NCBI GenBank assembly: GCA_947501045.1
Contig: CANMUI010000007.1
Coordinates: 1 to 64,000 of the forward strand
Length of the DNA stretch: 64,000 nt
Origin: an uncultured Psychrobacter sp.
GTDB lineage: Bacteria; Pseudomonadota; Gammaproteobacteria; Pseudomonadales; Moraxellaceae
Direction of reading: 5' to 3'
Shown here: one piece after another, positions 53,913-63,249 of the stretch
Layout of the letters: each line of letters begins with the position of its first letter
How positions within the stretch are numbered: the first letter of the stretch is position 1
Translations under genes and position numbers: made by a program
The notes under the pieces: model-generated
Seen by the model: only the letters and a program-made list of their open reading frames with translations
What the model was told of the DNA's origin: nothing
The model's database searches: none

Positions 53913-56588
53913 CTACTCATATCTAACAAACAACTTTGATAACTCTTTGAGCACAAAAGGAATCAAGGATAATCCAAGCACAATAAGCCAATCGTGCATC
54001 TCAAGCGGCTGTAGCTTAAAGGCGTCGGCCAAGAACGGCATGCTGATTACCACAACTTGCAAGGCAAAGCCAAACACCACCGCCGCGACCAGATAAGGAT
54101 TAGAGAACAGTCCCAACTGAAACACGGACTTGGAGCCATGACGCAGCGCAAACGAGTAAAACAACTGCGAGCCTGCCAGCACCACAAAGGTCATGGTACG
54201 CGCATGCGCCAGCACACTTTCAGGGATATCGCGTTGCCCCAAATGATAGCCCTCTTCACTGAGACCAATATAAAACGCTACCAAGGCCAAAGCACCAATC
54301 AGCACCCCGCCGATAATCGCTCTAAGACCCACGCCACCTGCAAAAAAGCTCTCGCTAGGATCACGCGGCTTTTCATTCATCACCTCCTTGTCCGGCGTAT
54401 CGACGCCTAGCGCAATAGCAGGGAATGAATCAGTAATCAGATTAATCCATAAAAGCTGCGTAGCTAATAACGGCAGCGGCCACGAGAGCATAATAGCAAC
54501 CAAGATGGTAATGACCTCACCCAAGTTACAGGACAATAAGAACACCACCGCTTTTTTGATATTCTTATAGATGTTGCGCCCCTCTTCAATAGCATGGACG
54601 ATGGTGGTAAAGTTGTCATCGGTCAAAATCATATCGCTGGCACCTTTGGATACATCGGTGCCGGTAATGCCCATCGCCACTCCAATATCCGCTGCTTTCA
54701 GTGCTGGCGCGTCATTGACCCCATCTCCCGTCATTGAGACGATATTACCATGTGACTGCAAAGCCTTCACAATGCGCACTTTATGCTCTGGGCTGACCCG
54801 CGCAAACACTCGGTAGTTTAAGACCTCTTTAGTAAAAGTGTCCTCCCCCATCTGATTAATCTCAGCACCGGACAGGGCTTGCTTGCGCTCTGCTGCCATA
54901 TCCAACTGCTTAGCAATCGCAAAGGCGGTATCGGCATGATCGCCGGTAATCATAATCGGCGTAATGCCCGCGTTTTTAGCCTCATGAATGGAGTCCTTGA
55001 CCTCCTCTCGCGGCGGATCCATCATTCCAACGATACCGACGAATACCAAATCCTGCTCCATCTGCTCAGGAGCGATGGCTTGATCGCCATCTTTATAAGC
55101 CGCTGCCAATACCCGTAACGCTTTCTCCCCCATCGCTTTTGACGCTGTAAGAAACTGCTGCTTATGCGCCTCACTGATCGCTACTACCTCGCCATGATCC
55201 AAAACATGGGTACAAAGCGGTAGCACTTGGTCGATCGCTCCTTTAATATTCACCCGATAGTTATTATTGCTAGTATCCGCATCCATCTGGTTTAAAGTCG
55301 ACATCAATTTGCGCTCAGAATCAAAAGGCCGCTCATCGATACGCGGGCATTGCGCCTCCGCTTTTGATTTAAGCAAACCCGCCTTCTCAGCATAAGCGAC
55401 CAGTGCAATCTCAGTCGGATCGCCCGTTTCTTCCTCACCTTCGATTGACGCATCATTACAAAGTACAAAACTACGCGCCATCAGTGTTTCATCATCGTTT
55501 AGCTCAACACCAGCCTCCGACTTTACAACTTGTTCAGCAATGGCCTTTTCACCCTGCAAAGTGAAATGCTCAACCACGGTCATGCGGTTTTGCGTGAGGG
55601 TACCGGTTTTATCCGAGCAAATGATATTTACCGAACCGAGCGTCTCCACCGCGGGCAGCTTTTTGATGATGGCGTTAATCTTTGACATCCGCGTCACGCC
55701 TAGCGCCAATACAATCGCTACAATCGCCGCCAAACCTTCTGGTATCGCCGCGACAGCCAAGCTAATAGCGGTCAAAAACATCTCAAAGGTGTCTCTACCC
55801 TGAAACAAGCTGATCGCTAAAATCAGCACTGACACTCCAATTGCCATTAGCCCGAGCGTCTTACCCAGCTCATTTAAGCGCTTTTGTAGCGGGGTCATGG
55901 TGTCGTCTTCACTATCCAAGATGCTGGCGATCTTACCCATCTCGGTCTGCATACCGGTGGCGATAACTACGCCTTCGCCGCGTCCATAAGTGGCGGTAGT
56001 CGAGCGAAACGCCATATTGCTACGGTCACCGATATTGATGTCCTGATCATCGAGAACCACGCTCGCATCTTTGTTTGCTGCCACCGACTCGCCGGTCAGG
56101 GCAGACTCCTCAATTTGCAAATTGGAGGACTGAATCAAACGCAAATCCGCAGGAATAAAGCGTCCCGCATCGATAAGTACCACATCGCCCGGCACCAAGT
56201 CTTCTGAATCAATCTCTTGATTGGCACCCGCACGGCGCACCACGGTTTGAGGATTGGACATTTTTTGTAGCGCTTCAATCGCTTGCTCAGCCTTGTACTC
56301 CTGCACCACGCCGATGATGGCGTTGATCAGCACTACCAGCAAAATAATAATGCCATCGACATACTCACCAATGATAAAGGTAATCACCGTCGCCGCCAGC
56401 AGTACATAAATCAGAACGTCTTGCATTTGCGCAAAAAACATCGCTACCAGGCTTTTCTTTTTGCCACCTTCGATCTTGTTTTTGCCATATTTCTCCAGCC
56501 GCGCCGCGACTTGCTGCTCGTTTAGCCCCACAGACGGAGAAACCTCCAGCTCATCTACGACTTGTTCCTTGGTTTTGCTGTGCCACAT
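53913..56588 (-). CDS. calcium-type P-type cation ATPase (P2A/SERCA-like)
   Basis: The 891-residue membrane pump has an N-terminal cation-ATPase domain (LEVSPSVGLNEQQVAARLEKYGKNKI) and about ten hydrophobic segments. The actuator motif is SALTGESVA, the phosphorylation site ICSDKTGTLTQNRM, and the hinge MTGDGVNDAPALKAADIGVAMG. IPEGLAAIVAIVLALGVTRM lies in M4, where the PEGL motif of Ca2+ and Na+ pumps occurs. It probably exports Ca2+ or Na+ at the cost of ATP. Normal length; no associated genes. Confidence 0.92.
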   Translation of the reverse strand: MWHSKTKEQVVDELEVSPSVGLNEQQVAARLEKYGKNKIEGGKKKSLVAMFFAQMQDVLIYVLLAATVITFIIGEYVDGIIILLVVLINAIIGVVQEYKAEQAIEALQKMSNPQTVVRRAGANQEIDSEDLVPGDVVLIDAGRFIPADLRLIQSSNLQIEESALTGESVAANKDASVVLDDQDINIGDRSNMAFRSTTATYGRGEGVVIATGMQTEMGKIASILDSEDDTMTPLQKRLNELGKTLGLMAIGVSVLILAISLFQGRDTFEMFLTAISLAVAAIPEGLAAIVAIVLALGVTRMSKINAIIKKLPAVETLGSVNIICSDKTGTLTQNRMTVVEHFTLQGEKAIAEQVVKSEAGVELNDDETLMARSFVLCNDASIEGEEETGDPTEIALVAYAEKAGLLKSKAEAQCPRIDERPFDSERKLMSTLNQMDADTSNNNYRVNIKGAIDQVLPLCTHVLDHGEVVAISEAHKQQFLTASKAMGEKALRVLAAAYKDGDQAIAPEQMEQDLVFVGIVGMMDPPREEVKDSIHEAKNAGITPIMITGDHADTAFAIAKQLDMAAERKQALSGAEINQMGEDTFTKEVLNYRVFARVSPEHKVRIVKALQSHGNIVSMTGDGVNDAPALKAADIGVAMGITGTDVSKGASDMILTDDNFTTIVHAIEEGRNIYKNIKKAVVFLLSCNLGEVITILVAIMLSWPLPLLATQLLWINLITDSFPAIALGVDTPDKEVMNEKPRDPSESFFAGGVGLRAIIGGVLIGALALVAFYIGLSEEGYHLGQRDIPESVLAHARTMTFVVLAGSQLFYSFALRHGSKSVFQLGLFSNPYLVAAVVFGFALQVVVISMPFLADAFKLQPLEMHDWLIVLGLSLIPFVLKELSKLFVRYE

Positions 56589-56838
56589 GGTTGCCTCACT
56601 TGTCTGCTTGCCTTTCTAATAGGATCGTCACCGTATTCCACTATGATACTAAGGATAATAAAGCGAGGCTGTAACTTTCGTTAACGACTGCTTAACTGGT
56701 GAGCTGGTCATCGGCTAAAGAGGTAAATGCTTGGGATAAAGTCAGCTTTTTGCAGACAAAAAAATACCACCGTGGTTGGTGGTTGTAAGGTTTGGTTTGG
56801 CTTGGTTTAGTTTGCTTGTTTTAGAGGATATGGTTTTT

Positions 56839-56990
56839 GGAGCTGATCCTGCCATTTGCTATTATCGTTAACAGGATAACCTTAAAAAATTCTTATCTAA
56901 AAGAGTTTCTCTTGCGAGCCTAAAATTGCAGTGCAATTTTTTCACGGCTCTCATGTCAGGGCTAAACCGCGTCTCAAGGAGACTATTGTA
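56839..56990. repeat. dispersed intergenic repeat, family C, copy 2
   Basis: See the copy at 50107-50280; the ends GGAGCTGATC and TAAACCGCGTCTCAAGGAGAC are shared while the middle differs. Confidence 0.4.
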
Positions 56991-56997
56991 ATCAAAG

Positions 56998-57121
56998 CTA
57001 AAATAGAGAAGGTTACACTGACCACGATGGCTATGATAAGTGAATTACGAGTGAAGTTTTTGCCAATACTTAATAGCACGTTTGCCAGCGACTTAGTTGA
57101 AAAAGGGTTTATCTCAGCCAT
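56998..57121 (-). pseudogene. relic of an AEC-family transporter gene
   Basis: On the minus strand the segment reads AEINPFSTKSLANVLLSIG, then KNFTRNSLIIAIVVSVTFSI. This matches the middle of the intact AEC transporter at 60123-61070 (ADINPTSNKSLASVLFGIG, KNFTRNPLIIALVVSVIFSI) with the frame open. Only about 40 codons survive, with no start and no remaining ends. It is the trace of an earlier or imported copy. Confidence 0.8.
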
Positions 57122-57412
57122 ATCTTATCAATTAACGCCCTTGTCTACTCTATATTTCACAGACCATCTATTTAAGTATTTTTTGACTTAGGTTATCTAT
57201 CCGTTCATCGGCTTAAACGACCTTTCAAAATATAACACTATCATTATTTGAATAACGGTTGAAAATTAGTGTTACATTAATGTTGCGATTCTGCATATAC
57301 TCAAGTTATTTATGCCAAAGTGCGTTGATACTGTATGGATTATGATCTATAAGCACTCACTCAAACCACCTACTAAGCTATGAAGGCTTTTTTAAAATAG
57401 GATAAATTTATA

Positions 57413-58237
57413 ATGAAAATGGACTTTCCATCAAACTTAGCACTCAAAATGAGCGTACTTACTTTAGCAATCGTAGGCGTCGCTTCATGCACGACTATGG
57501 CAACAAGTACTGAGTCTCAACCAATGAATGCAAATACTACTAGCAGTACTGCCCTCGCTCTTGGCAACACTGCTATGGCTGGCGGCACTAACGATACTGT
57601 CGCTATCGGCAGTCAAGCCAATGCAGGACTCAACTCAGCTACAGCTGTCGGCGGCCAAGCCAACGCTGCTGGTCTAGGCTCAACGTCTATTGGCTGGCAG
57701 TCTAAAGCCACTGCTGAACGTGCGCAAGCTTTTGGTCATCTAGCCAATGCGAGCGGCGTACGCTCTACCGCAGTGGGTGAGGCAGCCATGGCTGGCGGTG
57801 CTAATGATACCGTTGCCATCGGTAATAAAGCCAATGCGGTTCTGAACTCAGCAACGGCCGTTGGTGGTGAAGCCAACGCTACTGGTCTTGGCTCAACGTC
57901 TATTGGCTGGCAATCCAAAGCTAGCGCCGAACGCGCGCAAGCTTTTGGGCACATAGCCAACGCTAGTGGCGTACGTTCTACCGCAGTGGGAGAGGCAGCA
58001 GCAGCACAAGGTGCAAATTCGGTCGCCGTAGGAAATAAATCTATGGCAGGCGGCATGAACAGCATCGCTATCGGTAACGGTGCAATGGCAGCTAAAAACA
58101 ACCAAGTCGTCTTAGGTAATGCCGGACAAGTACAGTCTAGTACTGCGTCACAGTCAGGTACGGTCAGAATAGTCACTATCGATGACAACGGCACTTTAGG
58201 CACGATGCTCGTTGACTACTACAAGTCAGCCAAATAA
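57413..58237 (+). CDS. lipoprotein with trimeric-autotransporter (YadA-like) head repeats
   Basis: The 274-residue protein has a lipoprotein signal ending VGVASC (near Cys26). Residues about 45-230 are YadA-like left-handed beta-roll head repeats (AVGxxAxAxGxxSxAxG, for example TAVGGQANAAGLGSTSIG). Two near-identical units of about 70 residues each are visible, each containing QAFGH(L/I)ANASGVRSTAVGEAA. It ends NGTLGTMLVDYYKSAK with no coiled-coil stalk and no YadA membrane anchor, so it cannot insert as a normal trimeric autotransporter. It is probably a lipid-anchored trimeric surface or periplasmic protein. A terminator at 58295-58314 follows. It is a close relative of the 58540-59895 protein. 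Confidence 0.8.
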   Translation: MKMDFPSNLALKMSVLTLAIVGVASCTTMATSTESQPMNANTTSSTALALGNTAMAGGTNDTVAIGSQANAGLNSATAVGGQANAAGLGSTSIGWQSKATAERAQAFGHLANASGVRSTAVGEAAMAGGANDTVAIGNKANAVLNSATAVGGEANATGLGSTSIGWQSKASAERAQAFGHIANASGVRSTAVGEAAAAQGANSVAVGNKSMAGGMNSIAIGNGAMAAKNNQVVLGNAGQVQSSTASQSGTVRIVTIDDNGTLGTMLVDYYKSAK

Positions 58238-58294
58238 CCATAGTAGAGTTGCTAACGCTGTTACAGCCATTAACCCTAGACAAAATAATGAGAT

Positions 58295-58314
58295 CCCGCT
58301 ATTGCGGGGTTTTT
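58295..58314 (+). terminator. terminator of the head-repeat lipoprotein gene
   Basis: CCCGC-TATT-GCGGG followed by GTTTTT directly after the stop. Confidence 0.85.
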
Positions 58315-58402
58315 CTTGCTTGTCATTATTTATTCATTGATTTAAGTAATATTTAGAATAAAACGCTAGCATTAGTTGAGTTATTAATATAAGTTAATAG
58401 CT

Positions 58403-58428
58403 TATATATTCATAAATATGAATATATA
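58403..58428. promoter_or_regulatory. perfect AT-rich palindrome, candidate operator
   Basis: TATATATTCATA-AA-TATGAATATATA has perfect 12-bp arms with a 2-bp spacer, about 110 bp upstream of the YadA-like gene start. It may bind a regulator of the adhesin. A random AT-rich origin is possible. Confidence 0.4.
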
Positions 58429-58539
58429 TTCGTATTTTTATTATAGGAGGAATTCAACACTGCGAGCAATATAAACTCTGTTATTACCTACTTAAACCAC
58501 TATTAAGCTAAGATGGCTTTTTCAAAAGGATATAGCATT

Positions 58540-59895
58540 ATGAAAACGGATTTTCTACCATGCTCAGCGATAAAAATCAGTACCCTCGCCTTAGCAATTG
58601 CCACGGCAACACTGATGTCAGTTTCTGCCTCAGCTGATGCAACTGCAGACTGTAATGAAAATGCTGGCGATGCAACTGCTCTAGAGTGCGGTGTTAATGC
58701 TACTGCAACGGGCGTAGATGCCCTCGCTGTCGGTACAGACTCGACTGCAATTGGCAATTCCACCACTGCTGTGGGCGGTGAATCAGCTGCTACTGGTCCT
58801 GGTGCAACTGCCGTCGGTTGGCAGGCTGTCACTCAGGGAAATCGCTCAACAGCGCTAGGACACCAGACCTCTGCAATCGGTGTTCAATCAGTCGCCGTCG
58901 GTGAAGATGCAACTGCCACAGGCAACGGTGCAATCGCTATCGGCGGTAACAACGACGTAAATGATGACGGAACCTTGGACGAAGACGGTGTTGGCTCAAA
59001 TGCCAATGGTAATGACGCTGTGGCAATTGGTGCTGGTACTAGTGCTCAGGGTAACTCAACCACAGCAGTTGGCGGTGAATCAGTTGCTACCGGTCCTGGC
59101 GCAACGGCTATTGGTTGGCAGTCGGGAGCAAACGCTGAGCGCGCTCAAGCATTCGGCCATTTGGCGCAGGCAAACGGCGTACGCTCTACAGCAGTCGGTG
59201 AAGCGGCAACAGCTGGCGGTGACAACGATACGGTTGCTGTCGGTAATCAAGCCAATGCGGGCAACAATTCCGCTACTGCTGTCGGTGGTCAAGCAAACGC
59301 AGCGGGTGTGGGTTCAACGTCTGTCGGTTGGCAGTCACAAGCGACCGCTGAACGCGCTCAAGCATTCGGTCATTTAGCATCAGCAACGGGTGTTCGCTCG
59401 ACCGCCGTCGGTGAAGCAGCTACCGCAGGCGGCTTAAACAGTATCGCTATCGGTAACCAAGCCTCCGCGGCAAACGACAACCAGATCACGCTGGGCGGCG
59501 CAGGTCAGCTGCAAGCAAGTACAAATTCACAAACAGGTAATACCAACATCGTCACCACTGATGCTAACGGCACTTTAGGCACTAGTGTCAGCGTAGACTC
59601 ACTAGCAACATCTAGACAATTTAACGATTTGCGCAACGAGTACAATCGTCAAGAAGATCGCTTAGACGAAGCAGAAGACGGCATCGCTATGGCACTGTCT
59701 CTAGAAACCCCAGTCATTCCTTCAGGTAAACGCTATGCTATGTCGTTTGGCACAGGTTATTATAGCGGCGGCTCAGCACTAAGTACGTCTTTTGCAGGAA
59801 GACTCAATGACAGCATGACCATCTCAGCAGGTGCTGGTGTTGGTCTTGATACAGGCAAAGTCGGCGCACGTGGCGGGGTCACCTTTGCTTGGTAG
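58540..59895 (+). CDS. trimeric autotransporter adhesin (YadA-like, short)
   Basis: The 451-residue protein has a signal peptide ending near SASADA. YadA-like head repeats follow at about 45-350 (TAVGGESAATGPGATAVG, RAQAFGHLAQANGVRSTAVGEAA). A short stalk is LATSRQFNDLRNEYNRQEDRLDEAEDGI. The C-terminal 70-residue YadA-type anchor of four beta strands (MALSLETPVIPSGKRYAMSFG to GARGGVTFAW) forms the trimeric outer-membrane pore. It is unusually short for a trimeric adhesin. The ATG at 58540 has AAAGGA upstream; the frame is open to 58513. Heads of this type bind host or surface ligands. Confidence 0.88.
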   Translation: MKTDFLPCSAIKISTLALAIATATLMSVSASADATADCNENAGDATALECGVNATATGVDALAVGTDSTAIGNSTTAVGGESAATGPGATAVGWQAVTQGNRSTALGHQTSAIGVQSVAVGEDATATGNGAIAIGGNNDVNDDGTLDEDGVGSNANGNDAVAIGAGTSAQGNSTTAVGGESVATGPGATAIGWQSGANAERAQAFGHLAQANGVRSTAVGEAATAGGDNDTVAVGNQANAGNNSATAVGGQANAAGVGSTSVGWQSQATAERAQAFGHLASATGVRSTAVGEAATAGGLNSIAIGNQASAANDNQITLGGAGQLQASTNSQTGNTNIVTTDANGTLGTSVSVDSLATSRQFNDLRNEYNRQEDRLDEAEDGIAMALSLETPVIPSGKRYAMSFGTGYYSGGSALSTSFAGRLNDSMTISAGAGVGLDTGKVGARGGVTFAW

Positions 59896-59932
59896 AATAT
59901 GATTAACCTTGATTAAATTAACTAAAATTAAG

Positions 59933-59958
59933 AAGACCCCGCAATTGCAGGGTCTTTT
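59933..59958 (+). terminator. YadA-like gene terminator
   Basis: AAGACCC-CGCAATTGCA-GGGTCTT followed by T residues, shortly after the YadA-like gene stop. Confidence 0.75.
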
Positions 59959-60122
59959 CATAACTAAAAAGGCTTAATTAGTACCCAAGTTCATTTGGGA
60001 TTAGCTCTATACCTTATAGCTTTAAACTCTTTAAATAATACTTAGTTACTGCTGTAAGTATAGAGCTTCAACACCTTAAATTCAGTTCTCTCCTCTTAGT
60101 TATCGCTATCACGCCCTAGACT

Positions 60123-61070
60123 CTAAAATCCGACAGTCATCTGCCAATAAATCAGCACCGCACTCATACTAAAGAACGAGCCAATGGTAGAGACGATGAC
60201 GATAGCCGACATGCGATCAACCAAGCCGTAATGCTGACCGATGATAGCGATGGTTGAGAACACTGGCGCTGAGGCGAACAGCATAGCCACATATTTATCC
60301 TCTAGCGTACCGCCCGGGATTAGAGTAATAGCCAGCAAAATCATCAGCGGATGTAGCACCAGCTTACCCAAGCCTACCGTGGTGATTTTGGGTAAATCGC
60401 CTTTTAGCTCCAGCCCATACAGGCTCATACCGATGACGAACAGTGCAACGGGAGCCGCCGCGCCAGTAAGTATTTGCGCGGTTTGAGCGACCACTTGCGG
60501 TATAGGCAGACTAAAGATAGAGAAAATCACGCTGACCACTAAAGCAATGATAAGCGGGTTACGAGTGAAGTTTTTACCAATACCGAACAGCACGCTGGCT
60601 AGAGACTTGTTTGAGGTGGGATTTATATCAGCCATGATGAACAGCATCGGTAGGATTATTAGGTTCTCGATGATAACGCCCATGGATAAGTAGGCGGCAG
60701 CCTTATCAGTGCCAATAACCATAGAGACTACCGCATAGCCAATAAAAGCGCTATTAGAGAACGAGAGCGCAGTAGAATTAAGAGCCGCTGAGACGTTGTC
60801 TTGTCGCCAGATCATTTTGGTCAGCACGACACCGATCATAAAAGCCATGACCGAGCCTAAAGCGTAGGTAAACAGATAATGCGGCAAGATGACTTGTTGA
60901 AAAGGCATGTCTGCAATGGCGTTAAACATGAGTGCTGGCAGCGCAATATTTAATACCAAACTACCCATGCCTTTGGCGTGCTTAGGATCGATAGCTCTAA
61001 TGCGCACACATAAATAGCCAAGCGCGATGATGATAAAGATAGGGGCGGTGATGTTAATAATGTCTAACAT
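60123..61070 (-). CDS. AEC family transporter
   Basis: The 315-residue inner-membrane protein has about ten hydrophobic segments. Auxin-efflux-carrier family blocks are MLDIINITAPIFIIIALGYLCVRI at the N-terminus, MGSLVLNIALPALMFNAIADMPF, and NFTRNPLIIALVVSVIFSIFSLPIP in the middle. Bacterial members export or import small carboxylates such as malate or malonate. A decayed copy of its middle lies at 56998-57121. No partner genes suggest the substrate. Confidence 0.88.
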   Translation of the reverse strand: MLDIINITAPIFIIIALGYLCVRIRAIDPKHAKGMGSLVLNIALPALMFNAIADMPFQQVILPHYLFTYALGSVMAFMIGVVLTKMIWRQDNVSAALNSTALSFSNSAFIGYAVVSMVIGTDKAAAYLSMGVIIENLIILPMLFIMADINPTSNKSLASVLFGIGKNFTRNPLIIALVVSVIFSIFSLPIPQVVAQTAQILTGAAAPVALFVIGMSLYGLELKGDLPKITTVGLGKLVLHPLMILLAITLIPGGTLEDKYVAMLFASAPVFSTIAIIGQHYGLVDRMSAIVIVSTIGSFFSMSAVLIYWQMTVGF

Positions 61071-61164
61071 AGGTGTGATTGCCCCTTGTAGGCATGGATA
61101 TAATCAAGCGATTATAATCAATCAATCTGCGGATAAATATAAAATCAAACTCTAACGCCTTTTT

Positions 61165-61962
61165 TTAGCGACCTTTAAAATTCGCCTCGCGCCTCTCAAC
61201 CATTGCCATTGCGCCCTCGCGAGCATCTTCTGAATGAAATAAATGCGGCAGATAACTGTGAATATTAGCTAATGCAGCAGCAGGACCACTACGGCTAGCA
61301 TCTTGCGCTGAGGACAGCAGGCCTTGTACCCCAAGCGGTGCCGCTTGGCAAATCTCTTGGGCCAGAGTTAGCGCGCGCTCGTATTCTTCACCATTGGCGA
61401 CGACTTCGCTAACTAGATTTAGCCTATCTGCCGTTTGTGCGTCAAAGTTCTTGCCTGTGAGTAGATACGGCATGGCTTTTTGCCAGCCAGCTGCTGCGAC
61501 AAATCTGACCGTCGCCCCACCAAACGGCATGATACCGCGCTGCACCTCCATCTGGGCAAAATTGCAATTGCTGCTGGCGATAACCACGTCGCTGTTGAGC
61601 ATCAGCTCAATACCCGCGGTAAAGCAAGTGCCTTGTATCGCCACTACCACAGGTTTAGTGCGCAGTTTGCCGCCAATGCCCCAGGGATCGATCTCATCAT
61701 TATCAAATTCAAACGCGCCCTTATCCCATTTATCTTGTAGCTCCATTAAATCAAGACCAGCGGTGAAATGCTCACCATGGGCAAAGATAAGTGCACAACG
61801 CAGATTATCGTCGTTTTCGTAGCGAGTCAGCGCTTCGGAGAGTTGTTTGATCATATGGCTGTCAAAGGCATTGCGTTTGTCGGCGCGATTGAGACCGATA
61901 AGGCAGATGTAGTCGTCGGTTTCAAAAGTGATGCGGTTGTTGGTATTATTTTGAATGGTCAT
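61165..61962 (-). CDS. enoyl-CoA hydratase/isomerase family protein (crotonase)
   Basis: The 265-residue crotonase-fold enzyme has NRADKRNAFDSHMIKQLSEAL at the N-terminus and FAHGEHFTAGLDLMELQDKWD for the CoA pocket. The oxyanion region is GTCFTAGIELMLNSDVVIASSNCNFAQMEVQRGIMPFGGATVRFVAAAGW. The usual hydratase glutamates near the active site can be seen in GIEL and in the MEVQRG stretch, but the exact reaction is not fixed: hydratase or isomerase on acyl-CoA. A likely role is fatty-acid or amino-acid breakdown. No beta-oxidation partner is adjacent. Confidence 0.85.
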   Translation of the reverse strand: MTIQNNTNNRITFETDDYICLIGLNRADKRNAFDSHMIKQLSEALTRYENDDNLRCALIFAHGEHFTAGLDLMELQDKWDKGAFEFDNDEIDPWGIGGKLRTKPVVVAIQGTCFTAGIELMLNSDVVIASSNCNFAQMEVQRGIMPFGGATVRFVAAAGWQKAMPYLLTGKNFDAQTADRLNLVSEVVANGEEYERALTLAQEICQAAPLGVQGLLSSAQDASRSGPAAALANIHSYLPHLFHSEDAREGAMAMVERREANFKGR

Positions 61963-62157
61963 GAGTTTGTCCTTTTTAGATTTTTTGTTACGCTAAAATT
62001 GTGTGATTTAAGTTCTTTTAAGTGAGTACTACTGACTTTTAATATAGACATCCTTAACCTATAACACAAGACGAAAAGCACAGCACGCAAGCTGGCCGCA
62101 TTAATAACAAATATAATTTTAATAAAATTCACTTCTAGCATGTAAGGTATATTTACG

Positions 62158-63249
62158 ATGGTTAATTCAACTTCTACGAACTTCGACGATACTTATGATA
62201 GTACTACTCCATGTTTTGATAGCTTGCTTGAGGCGGTAAACTCATTAAGTGATAGCTCTATTGACTCTTTAGATGACATAGATTGGCAGCCTGTTTCTGG
62301 TGGTGATATTAATGAGGCAAGCTTACTGACCATAGGTAATTCAGAGCCGCACAACCAGCAAAACCAGCAGATTTTTTTAAAGCAAAACACTATTGAGAAA
62401 GCGCCGGTACTTGAAGCTGAAGTTGCAGGGTTAGCCGCCATACGCGCGACTGGGGCGCGAACTTGCCAGCCTTTAGCGTTTGGGGTTGATAATGAGCGCG
62501 GGCGTAGTTTTTTATTATTATCGGTGATTCACTCTTATCAAGGTTCAGCTACCAGCATGACTGAAGGCTGGCAGAATTTAGCCTTGCAGCTGGCAACTTT
62601 GCATCAGGCCATAGCGCCACAGCCTAAAACTAATCAGTCTGATAACTCTGATAAACTTGATAACAACCAACCCTCAAAGTGGTATGCTGGCTGGTTTGAT
62701 GATAACTTTATTGGTAGTAGTCCTCAGCGTAATAGCTGGACGGCGGACTGGCATGAATTTTTTGCCAGTCAAAGATTGGGCGTACAGTTGCAAATGGCTT
62801 TTGATAGGCAGCGAATAGACCGCCAAACTCTACAACAGATCGAGTGTATTCAGCGTAAGCTAGAACAGCATTTACCCAACTATCCGCTTACAGACGATGC
62901 AGGACAACCCAGACCAAGCTTACTGCATGGCGACTTGTGGGCAGGTAACGCTATGCTTGGTCAAGCGGCTGATAATAATAACAATAGAAACAGTACTAAA
63001 GCGCTTGGCTATTTGATAGATCCTGCCGTTTATATCGGTCATCCTGAGACTGATCTGGCGATGACACAGATGTTTGGCGGCTTTACGTCAGCGTTTTATG
63101 ATGCGTATCTAGAGTATGGTCTAATGGAGAATGGATTTAGCGATCGGGTAGATATCTATAACCTTTATCACTACCTAAATCATCTGAATTTATTTGGCAG
63201 CGGTTATTTGAGTGCCGTACAGCGCATTGCGCAGCGCTTTGGAGGTTAA
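62158..63249 (+). CDS. fructosamine kinase family protein
   Basis: The 363-residue protein has the FN3K pattern: SGGDINEASLLTI with the nucleotide loop, IFLKQNT, then EAEVAGLAAIRATGARTCQPLAFG. The active site is SLLHGDLWAGNAM (HxD loop), with LIDPAVYIGHPETDLAMTQMFGGF carrying the metal-binding DPA motif. Family members phosphorylate ketosamine-modified sugars or proteins to repair glycation. It is about 70 residues longer than usual, from an acidic N-terminal extension and loops rich in Asn and Asp (SDNSDKLDNNQ, DNNNNRN). Confidence 0.88.
   Translation: MVNSTSTNFDDTYDSTTPCFDSLLEAVNSLSDSSIDSLDDIDWQPVSGGDINEASLLTIGNSEPHNQQNQQIFLKQNTIEKAPVLEAEVAGLAAIRATGARTCQPLAFGVDNERGRSFLLLSVIHSYQGSATSMTEGWQNLALQLATLHQAIAPQPKTNQSDNSDKLDNNQPSKWYAGWFDDNFIGSSPQRNSWTADWHEFFASQRLGVQLQMAFDRQRIDRQTLQQIECIQRKLEQHLPNYPLTDDAGQPRPSLLHGDLWAGNAMLGQAADNNNNRNSTKALGYLIDPAVYIGHPETDLAMTQMFGGFTSAFYDAYLEYGLMENGFSDRVDIYNLYHYLNHLNLFGSGYLSAVQRIAQRFGG

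Larger units (their letters stand above)
56589..57412. other. intergenic region with family C repeat and an AEC relic
   Basis: This 824-base gap contains a hairpin ACCACC/GGTGGT at 56766-56783 with an A-run to its left, the family C repeat at 56839-56990, and the relic of an AEC transporter gene at 56998-57121. The promoter of the adhesin-like gene lies near its right end. No intact ORF is supported. Confidence 0.5.
58238..58539. other. intergenic region between the two adhesin-like genes
   Basis: The 302-base gap holds the terminator at 58295-58314 and the perfect 26-bp palindrome at 58403-58428. The rest is AT-rich spacer that must contain the second gene's promoter. Confidence 0.5.

Noticed and set aside
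56931..57191. An 86-codon plus-strand ORF
   Set aside because: It lies on the opposite strand of the AEC relic and family C repeat; its codons are the antisense of a decayed gene.
57413..59895. Repeated units in the adhesin genes as a CRISPR array
   Set aside because: The repeats are in frame, encode YadA-like head motifs and have no constant-length spacers.
62080..62091. ACAGCACGCAAG, resembling the family A core
   Set aside because: Only 12 bases match; both ends of the repeat are absent, so this may be chance.
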